Positions 56,740-64,000 of a stretch of 64,000 bases of DNA are shown piece after piece. Made by a program: the position numbers and the translations under genes. The notes under the pieces are model-generated. The model saw only the letters and a list, made by a program, of their open reading frames with translations. It had not been told where the DNA came from and searched no databases. Origin of the DNA: Ailurus styani (taxonomy: Eukaryota > Chordata > Mammalia > Carnivora > Ailuridae); contig LNAC01000374.1 of assembly GCA_002007465.1 (NCBI GenBank), positions 531,569 to 595,568 of the forward strand, given 5' to 3'. Every line of letters starts with the position of its first letter. The first letter of the stretch is position 1.

Positions 56740-57358
56740 ATAAGTACCCCCCAAGCCCACAACACTGTAGCCCTGTTACACCATCACTGCACCTGCCGTG
56801 AGACTGTTAGCACACCAATACCATTTTTTCTTAAATCATCAGCATCCTGAACAGAGCCTGCCTGGCACATCAAATATTTGAAAGGATCAATAAATGGAGT
56901 CCTAAGTCTAGATAGCATATATTGAAGACAAGTTAGCAAATTAGTTTGCAAAACCGGTGAGATATCTATAAATTGTAGAAGAGTGTCATATGCTTTTTAT
57001 TTTGTTTAATCCCATTTGCTGTTTTACTTAATTACAGCACAGGTTAACAAATAACTCATAGTAATTCTAGAATTATCCCAGTGGCTATGATAGTTACAAT
57101 AATAATAATTATTTTTTGTGTAATGCCATTTACAGTAATTTGATTGAATTATTTATTCCTCTGTGAGACAGTTGTATCCTCCTGTTATAGATGTCAAAAA
57201 ATTACAAATGGTTAAAAATGTTTTTTAAAATGTTAGAGAGGGAGAGAAAGGCCTTTTTACAATGAAACTTTTTTACAGGAAGACTCAGAGACCAGTCTAG
57301 TGTGGGACACAGGTTAGTTTACCTGAATGCAACAAGGTGTAGAAGAAGGTACAGAGCT
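56740..57358. other. intronic, no recognised feature
   Basis: AT-rich sequence between two SINEs, with no recognised signal. Confidence 0.35.
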
Positions 57359-57478
57359 GGGGCGCCTGGCTGGCCCAGTCGGTAGAGCATGCAACTCTTG
57401 ATCTCTGGGTTGTGAGTTTGGGCCCCATGTTGGGTGTGGAGATTAAAGATTAAAAGAAAATCTTTAAAAACATTTAAA
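57359..57478 (+). mobile_element. CAN-SINE, short form
   Basis: GGGGCGCCTGGCTGGCCCAG head. Flanks AGAAGGTACAGAGC / AGAAGGTGCAGAAC. Confidence 0.9.
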
Positions 57479-57929
57479 AAGAAGGTGCAGAACAATGAGG
57501 GGGCTTATTGCAGAGGGTCTTAATGCGCAGCCAGGGTGGCTGAACTTCAGCTGTGGCTTGGCATGTGAGCTGCTGTGTCTTAATACTGACAGCATTTTAG
57601 AACTTGGACTCGGAGTAAGCCAGGCTGATTCTGTTCCAAAGCATCAACAGAAAAATTTCCTTACGTTATAAGTATACATCCAAATGGAAGGGGGTTGGAG
57701 ATAGCTGAGAGTTCTCCACTAGGTATTTTTTCCTAGTATGCTTCTCATGAATTATACAATTTGGTAAGAATAGTGACAGTTTTGATGGGGAGAGTGGGAA
57801 CACTGAACACTGGCAATAACACAGAGCCATTTTTGGTCAAATAGGTAGAGTGAGCCAATGTGTTGAATTGGAATTTCTGCAACAGCTCTTCAAAGTAACT
57901 TTAAAAAAAATTGAATTCATATTTAATAA

Positions 57930-58450
57930 TTACAGGTACCATGCCCCACCCCTCCTCTTGTCCGGGCAGCAGCAGAGGTGGTGCAGGGGCTGGGGCATAT
58001 GCCCCTGGCAGCGAGGACAGCAGTCTCATGAGTGATTTTCCAGAAAATAAAAAAAGGATCCCAGGGGCAGGCAATGGTGCCCTCTCAAAAGACCCACCAG
58101 ATTTCAAGACTTTATATATAATCTCTGTGCCCCCAGGGGGTGGAGAGGGACACCTGGCAGCATCTTGGAGGTGGTTGCCCAGGGAGCCCCACGCTCTCTT
58201 GCCTCTTCAGCCATTTTATTAGCTTAGACACATTGCACTACAGGCCCCCACACTGTGGCCACTGCACCCCTGCAGTCTGGCTGGCTGGCCGGGCCTTCCC
58301 AGTCCACCCACCGCCCGCCCTCAGTTGTGGTCAGACTCCTGTTCTTTTCTTTGTAATTGGGTGCCCTGCTCACACGCTTTGCGGAGAATCAGAGACCTGT
58401 GAATGATTTCAGAGACAATGGCCTCAGCCCGGTGGCTCCGTTTCCAGCTT
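57930..58450. other. GC-rich intronic block of unknown nature
   Basis: The block is clearly richer in G+C than its flanks, rich in CCC/GGG runs, and shows no repeat signature I recognise. It begins just after an acceptor-like TTTAATAATTACAG at 57,935. A plus frame (internal Met at 57,941) stays open to 58,222. Product unknown; it could be an alternative exon, an enhancer or an old repeat. Confidence 0.35.
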
Positions 58451-59530
58451 CTTAAGCAGGTCTGGACTGCTGATACTTATGCTAAGGTCCAAATGCTAGT
58501 GACAGCCCAGCTGGACATCAGAGTTAAACTTTAAAAGTTGTGTAATATTTTGTTGCTAATGTGTTTCTGACTTTAGGAAATCTTAAAAGAAATTGTGTTG
58601 TTGTTATTTCAGGGGAAACGTGGGGATGAGTTGTAAAAATCATGCAGAAGGAGAAAGGATTGTAGATTGAGGTCTGATATTGACCCTTAAAAAAAAGAAG
58701 TGATGTAAGTTTTTAAGTTTTTATCTAAATTGTTGGTTATCTAGCTGATTCCACAAGGGGTGAATCATTTTACTGAGACGAAAAGATAAGCAGTGCCCCT
58801 TCTTGTGGGCGGGGAGTTAACACAGCAGAGCCTTACAACCTTGAATTAGTGGGCCTGGCCGCCGCCTCTTCTTCACATTAAAGTTTAGATATGAAATCGG
58901 TACAGCCCCTCTTTTATTGTAACTCTCATCCTTGGAACCACTGTTTCATTTATTAGGTTGAGGAACTCCCGGAGTCTCGTCTTTCTTTTCCTTATCTATG
59001 TTGTAAGCATGCTCGCACTTGGTTAGATAGCCTTTTGAATAGCACTTAAAAAAAAAAAGTGCAATGTGTGTAGCTTAAAAATCCTGTCATTGTTATGTAT
59101 ATTGTATTGCTGCAAGGTACTAAAACTAAGTCTCCAAATAAAGGGAAATTGGGGAGTTTTGTTTTTAGTTAGATATTGTAAAAGAGCATATAGCTGCAGC
59201 TATATACTTTTTGCTGGCTTATATAAATCTTAATGATAGCAATTATGTTGAAGGACAAATAGTGTGAGTCGAATTGCATTCTTACAGGGTGAATGCTTTG
59301 CTTTTCCTTTCAGCTGTCTGAAATTGTTTTGACTCTGACAATTTCCTTACAATAAAGCCTGCAGAATTCTTGTAGAATAAAGAAATCAAGTGATTGTTAC
59401 TGGTTTGGCAGCAAGGATTTAAAAAATAAAGTACGTTTACCCATTGTTTGTAAATAGTACATACTCAAAAAATGGAAAGTAGAGAAAAATAAAAGGAAAA
59501 GCATTCTTAGTGTTGCCATTCAATGACTTC
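58450..59530. other. intronic, no recognised feature
   Basis: No repeat or coding signal recognised. Confidence 0.35.
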
Positions 59531-60060
59531 TGATATTTCTTTCTTGTTCTTTTTTACTAGGTTTGTTTTTTTAAAAGCACACTTGTTATCAAAAGTACGT
59601 ATATAATGTTGCATCTCGTTCTTTTTATTTAACTTTGTAACATAAGAGTTTTCTGGGGGCCCCTGGGTGGCTTAGTCAGTTAAGCAAGCGTCTGACTTAG
59701 GCTCAAGTCATGATCCTTGGGTCCTGGAATTGAGTCCCACATCAGCCTTTCTGCTCAGCAGGGAGCCTGCTTCTCCCTCTGCGTGTTGCTCTCCCTGCTC
59801 ATGCTCCCTCTCCCTCTTGCTCTCTTTCAAATAAAGAAATATCTTTAAAAAAAAAAAAAGAATTTTTCTGTGTTTCACCGATTTCTTGAAGGCATGCCAT
59901 TCATTCATTCTGTCAGTTGCTTTTGGGTACTGGGTAGCAGATGCTTTGTTTTTCAAGTATGGGTATATAGGAGTGGAAAATAATCTGGGTTTTAATTACA
60001 TATTGCAAGATCATCCTGAATTTTCATGTAACTTTTATCTAAATCTGAAAGCTAAACCGT
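59530..60060 (-). mobile_element. old L1 3' region (minus), split by a SINE
   Basis: TTGCATCTCGTTCTTTTTAT, TTTAACTTTGTAACATAAGA and, after the SINE, TATGGGTATATAGGAGTGGA resemble antisense L1M 3' sequence. Diverged. Confidence 0.45.
59657..59861 (+). mobile_element. CAN-SINE
   Basis: Head GGGGCCCCTGGGTGGCTTAG, tail ending in a run of 13 A. TSD decayed. Confidence 0.92.
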
Positions 60061-60063
60061 CTC

Positions 60064-60554
60064 CCAGGTAGTTCCTCATTTTAAGTCAAAGAAGTAATAC
60101 TGTTTGATTTTATTGTACATTTGAGCTAACTTTGTATGGATCAAAAAATCACTCTGCTTAGGAGTCTGTCACTCAGCCGAAGTACTGCACTGGACAGGGT
60201 CAAGAGAGAAGGGCAGAGCAGGCATCCTGCGGGATGGCTGGTGTGCTTGGCTCCGGGACAGGGGCCGTTTACCAGAGAGCAGGGCAGGGTTCATGGCAAG
60301 GTGTCTGACAAGAGACTTAGTCACCCACAGTGCACATGACAGGCCTTGTCCTCACAGAGAACTGAATTAGTGAGAATCTAAACATCGTAAGTGGTGTGGG
60401 GCTCAAGATGTAGGAGAAAGAATTTGACTTAATGTGTCGTTGGGTGATATTCAACTGCCTGCTCCCTTACCTCTTCCTAAATCAGTCCTCAGATTGTCAG
60501 GTGCAGTTGTGCCCTCCCTCCTGCCAGAATAGTGGGAGGAGGAGCGGTAGGGGC
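60064..60554. other. intronic, no recognised feature
   Basis: Moderately GC-rich between 60,170 and 60,340; no recognised signal. Confidence 0.35.
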
Positions 60555-60782
60555 CGCTTGTGAGCAGGGACGCCTGGACCTACATCCTGGCTCTGTCCCT
60601 GACAAGCTGCATACTTTGGACCAGTTCCTTAACCTTTCTGGGCTCCATTCTCTTCCTCTGTTAAAAGAAGATATATCAGAGCTACCAGCTTCCTGTGATC
60701 AAATGAAACACTGTGAGAACAATGCCTCGAGTGTAGAATTAGCACTTAATAAACCTAGCTGGTTATTATCTACCTTGCGTGA
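60555..60782 (+). repeat. MIR (plus), nearly full length
   Basis: CATCCTGGCTCTGTCCCTGA, CAGTTCCTTAACCTTTCTGG, AGAACAATGCCTCGAGTGTA and AATAAACCTAGCTGGTTATT cover most of the MIR consensus in order. Confidence 0.88.
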
Positions 60783-61100
60783 CTGAGTTTGTACATTTTG
60801 CCAAATTTCCTGAGCTTGTCAGTTAAGTTGAGATGGCATCAGGGCAGGTGTATTATTTTCTGATTGCATACTGAACTGGTAGTGTGAGGATGGGCTGCTG
60901 CTTAGGTTTTGGGAGCTCTTCATGATCATGTATCTGAAAACAACCAAATATTGACAGACTTGGTCTTAATCCTTGATCTGTTTATCTGTTTCTAAAGCCC
61001 ATTCCCCGAAAGCATACTGCTTCAAGAAAGCTATCTCATCTCCTTGCCTTAGTCCATTTGTGCTAGCCTAGCATGAGTGCCTTTTATTAAAAAAAACTAT

Positions 61101-61282
61101 GGGGTGCCTAGGTGACTGAGTCGGTTAAGCGTCCGCTTTCAGCTCAGGTCATGATCTTGGGGTTCTGGATCAAGCCCTACTTTGGGCTCCTTGCTCAGCT
61201 GGGAGTCTGCTTCTCCCTCTTACTCTGCCCTCCCCCCACTTGTGCACTCTTTCTCTCAAATAAATTAACAAATCTTAAAAAA
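61101..61282 (+). mobile_element. CAN-SINE
   Basis: Head GGGGTGCCTAGGTGACTGAG, tail TCAAATAAATTAACAAATCT. Confidence 0.92.
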
Positions 61283-61630
61283 AATAAACTTCAAACTGAA
61301 CTATAATGTACAGACACAAAAGTATACATATTCTGCTTGCTACGTATTCGCAGCAGCAGCACCCAAATAAGAAACAGTAGTTTGCCAGCATCTCATGACC
61401 CTTTTGTGTCTCTTTCTGGGGATCGTGCTTTGAAAACTACTGGGAAAAAAGGCTTGTGATCAGTTGTTTATGGATGTGGAAAAGGTTTTATGGAAGAGAG
61501 GGAATTACCCCAATTAAAGGAGAGTCGGTTGTAGTAGCTATGGATCAGGAGTCCCACTCCCTCCCCTCCATTTATTGTTCCTTTTTTTTGGTCATTAAGG
61601 TAATGTGAATAGGCAGTGGAAGATTCTTTA

Positions 61631-61860
61631 AAAAAAAAAAAGAAAAGAAAAGATTTTATTTATTTTTTTAGAGATAGAGAGCAAGAGAGCTTGTGGGGCC
61701 GGGGGAGGACAGGAGCAGAGGGAGAAGAACAGGCAGACTCCACACTGAACCCAGAGCCTGACGCAGAGCCACAGGGCTCCATGCCACAACCCTGAGATCA
61801 TGACCTGAGCCGAAATCAGCAGTTGGATGCTTAACTGACTGAGCCACCCAGGCGTCCCAG
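61631..61860 (-). mobile_element. CAN-SINE (minus)
   Basis: Tail complement AAAAGATTTTATTTATTTTT, head end GAGCCACCCAGGCGTCCC. TSD GAAGATTCTTTA / GAAAGATTCTTTA. Confidence 0.92.
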
Positions 61861-61875
61861 AGAAAGATTCTTTAT

Positions 61876-62407
61876 AGAAAGATACATTAGATAAGAAAAA
61901 TTATACTAGGTTTTTTGAGAACTATGTTAGGCCTTCATTTTTTTCTCTTTTTAAACCCATCTCTTTCAGGTGTGGCTTTCGAGTTAATTTTCTTTACGTA
62001 TAGTGATCACCGTTTTTATCACCTGAAGAGTGTGAAGTCAAGCAAAATGCATGAATACTTACTCGAAACCTTCTTGACTTTTAATTGTTCCAACTCTAAT
62101 TCAGGCATGGGAATGGATTTTCCTGAGATAAACAGATCTTTTGGATCCCTGGAACACTGCATTGAAAGGATTTGCAGAGGAGTCTGGGCACAACAGGAAA
62201 AAGCATTCTGGTTGATTAGCGATTTTGGCCAATGGCAAAAAAAAAAAGGATTGGACTAGTATCCTCAGTACCAGGTATTGGCCTTGTATGATCTGAATGA
62301 TACTTACACCACCTCTGGACTCAGAAACTTAGCATTCTCCTCTCAGACTACTTAGTTGTGGCTATGAGATCGGAAGGAATACACATAAAGGTTAAAAAGT
62401 TGAACCA
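61876..62407. other. intronic, no recognised feature; open frame 61,915-62,259
   Basis: A 114-codon plus-strand frame with no family resemblance begins near an acceptor-like CTCTTTCAG (61,960-61,968). It does not match the expected FNIP2 exon 2. Confidence 0.3.
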
Positions 62408-62408
62408 G

Positions 62409-62521
62409 GGGCACCCGCTGGCTCTGTCAGGAGAGCACATGACTCTTGACCTCTGGGTTGTGAGTCTGAGCCCCAAGTTGAGGGGTAGAGTTTACTTAAA
62501 ATAAAATTAAAAAAAAAAAAG
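62409..62521 (+). mobile_element. CAN-SINE, short form
   Basis: GGGCACCCGCTGGCTCTGTC head. Perfect 11-bp TSD AGTTGAACCAG (62398-62408, 62522-62532). Confidence 0.93.
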
Positions 62522-62532
62522 AGTTGAACCAG

Positions 62533-63084
62533 TGGTCTTTCCTTCTCTACATCTGTCATGTGACCTTGCCATACTTCCACACTTCCCTAATCCTCCCCTC
62601 TAACATCTGATAAAGTTCATGTGTATTGTGAAAGTATCTGTGGTGACAGCAGCAGTTCCAGTAAGTGTACTGAACTGCAGGTGGAGTGTGGGAGTCCAGG
62701 CAGAGACTGCAGATACTTTCCTAAATGTGGAAACATGGCCGAACTGTGTGAAGGAAATAGAGAACTTTACCACGAGTAGCATTGCAAATAGGGATGATGA
62801 TAAATTCTGTATGTATGTTAGTTAGTATTTAAGAACAGGTTGTCCAGCGTGATAATGAGTCAGAGAATGGGTACCTACATGAGTACGATTCCATTTCAGG
62901 AAACAGAAGATTGAGAAGAAAGGGAGATCAGATTGAGGTATGAACAGAATTTGGGGCTAGTATCAAAGATCTGAAGATACCCTTCTCTTAGCTGCTGTAT
63001 GAGCTGCTCTGATTGTTGCTGAAAACTAACCTCCATGCTTTGGAGCCAAAATATAACATGAAGACAGAGTTTGGGATAAAGAGG
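62533..63084. other. intronic, no recognised feature
   Basis: No repeat or coding signal recognised. Confidence 0.35.
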
Positions 63085-63340
63085 AAAAATAACTTTATTG
63101 CTTTGCTGGGCTAAGGAGGTTGCTGCAGACTGTGGCCTTCAAAAAGTGCAAGCCTGCCCAGAGGAAGGGGCTGGGGGTTTTGTAGGGAAATACAGGCTCT
63201 AGCTGGATTTGGCAGGAACTATGCCTTTTTTGTCATGTGTTTAGGGTGGGACTGGGTTCCTGAAACAAAAGGCTAAGAAGGGAGGAGGGGAGGTTTGCAG
63301 AAGAGAGGGAAAAGATTACCGCAAAAACGGAGCTTTGCTG
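63085..63340 (-). repeat. possible solo-LTR remnant (minus)
   Basis: AATAACTTTATTGCTTTGCT followed by GGCTGGGGGTTTTGTAGGGA has the layout of an antisense retroviral-type LTR (polyadenylation-like end first). No internal retroviral genes are attached. Weak evidence. Confidence 0.3.
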
Positions 63341-64000
63341 AAGCATTAGTGCAGCCATTTTTTTTTCAACTTTATGCTTTTAAGGGGTTTCACAATGTCT
63401 CAGAAGAATGGTTGTGATGATACAATTAATACTTGTTTTTCCATTTACTGAAGAAGTTTTAAAACTCCCATTTTTACACATAAGGAAATTTGGAGTCATA
63501 TAGAGGCATCTTTTTTAAGTACAGTGGTTGTGGTTTTGATATACATCTCTATTACGTTTTCTCAGGTTTTGAGCTGTGGAATTAAGGGTTGTTAAGGGGA
63601 GGGACAGAGGAAATGGCTTTTTCACTTTTTAAAAGTTTTAAATTTCTTTCTGTTACCATACTGCATGAGTCACATTGATTGGAGTGAACACAAAATGTTA
63701 AAGCTTCTGAAGGAACTATTGCCGTAATAAATGAGAGAAAGAGGGTGTGCGCATTTAGGCACAAACACCCTAAGAGGGCAGAAAATATGCATCAGATTGT
63801 TAAAGAAGTGCACTGCTTGGTGTAGGTAGATTCCTGTCATATGTTTAATACCACTGAATATTTACATTAAGACTATTAAAAAGTTACCTGTTGAGTGTCT
63901 GCCAAATGTAAGACTTGTATGAGGTACAAAGATGAATGTTAAAACCCAGTTTTTACACTGAGAGAATTTATGATCTACTTAGGATCATAAGATATGCATA
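63341..64000. other. intronic, no recognised feature
   Basis: Ends the window inside the presumed FNIP2 intron 1. Confidence 0.35.

Larger units (their letters stand above)
28627..64000 (+). other. FNIP2: FNIP2 intron 1, 5' part (continues beyond window)
   Basis: No frame resembling the expected second FNIP2 exon (a Ser-Trp start leading into an acidic, Ile/Arg/Leu-rich stretch and a Cys-Glu-Arg-Arg motif) was found by eye on the plus strand downstream of the donor. The stretch is therefore interpreted as a single intron of more than 35 kb, filled with the repeats listed separately. A large first intron fits the size I recall for mammalian FNIP2. Confidence 0.6.

Noticed and set aside
57911..58222. 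103-codon plus frame in the GC-rich block, considered as a gene
   Set aside because: No recognised domain. Kept only as a finding for checking, not as a coding call.
61915..62259. 114-codon plus frame next to a CTCTTTCAG acceptor-like site, tested as FNIP2 exon 2
   Set aside because: The translation after the site (Val-Ala-Phe-Glu...) does not fit the expected Ser-Trp start and downstream residues, and the phase does not restore the FNIP2 frame.

Overview
The window looks like a vertebrate, specifically carnivoran, nuclear chromosome segment. It carries one recognisable coding exon, long non-coding stretches and a dense layer of interspersed repeats. About 42 tRNA-derived CAN-SINEs are visible; their heads read like CCTGGGTGGCTCAGTCGGTT and many are bounded by intact target-site duplications (TSDs). 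The young copies, which contain AGGCAGAGAGGCAGGCAGAG and end in TTTAACCCACTGAGCCACC, resemble the mustelid type and not the dog or cat type. My best guess is therefore an arctoid, probably a mustelid; this is inference from memory of SINE subfamilies.

Layout. Positions 1-27,880 are intergenic and repeat-rich: a long minus-strand L2 LINE relic (about 7.2-12.6 kb) broken by a 5'-inverted L1, a second minus-strand L2 (21.3-23.1 kb), and a decayed piggyBac-type transposase relic (23.58-24.70 kb) with three later insertions inside it and a fourth at its 3' edge. From about 27.88 to 29.03 kb the composition changes to a CpG island, which contains a 446-base assembly gap (27,973-28,418). Inside the island lies the first coding exon of FNIP2 (28,514-28,626, + strand), ending in a good splice donor. 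Everything from 28,627 to the right edge is read as FNIP2 intron 1. I could not find exon 2 in the window.

The intron holds younger SINEs, several MIR and L2 fragments, antisense L1 3' ends, a three-layer nest (hAT element, then SINE, then L1; 53.60-54.35 kb), four SINEs within 760 bases that include two inverted pairs (43.9-44.7 kb), and a GC-rich block with no repeat signature I recognise (57.93-58.45 kb).

No intact protein-coding gene other than the FNIP2 exon is supported. The other open frames of 60-170 codons are chance frames or lie in repeats. No CRISPR array, operon, rRNA gene or functional tRNA gene was seen. Repeat family names rest on recalled consensus sequences and were not checked against a library.
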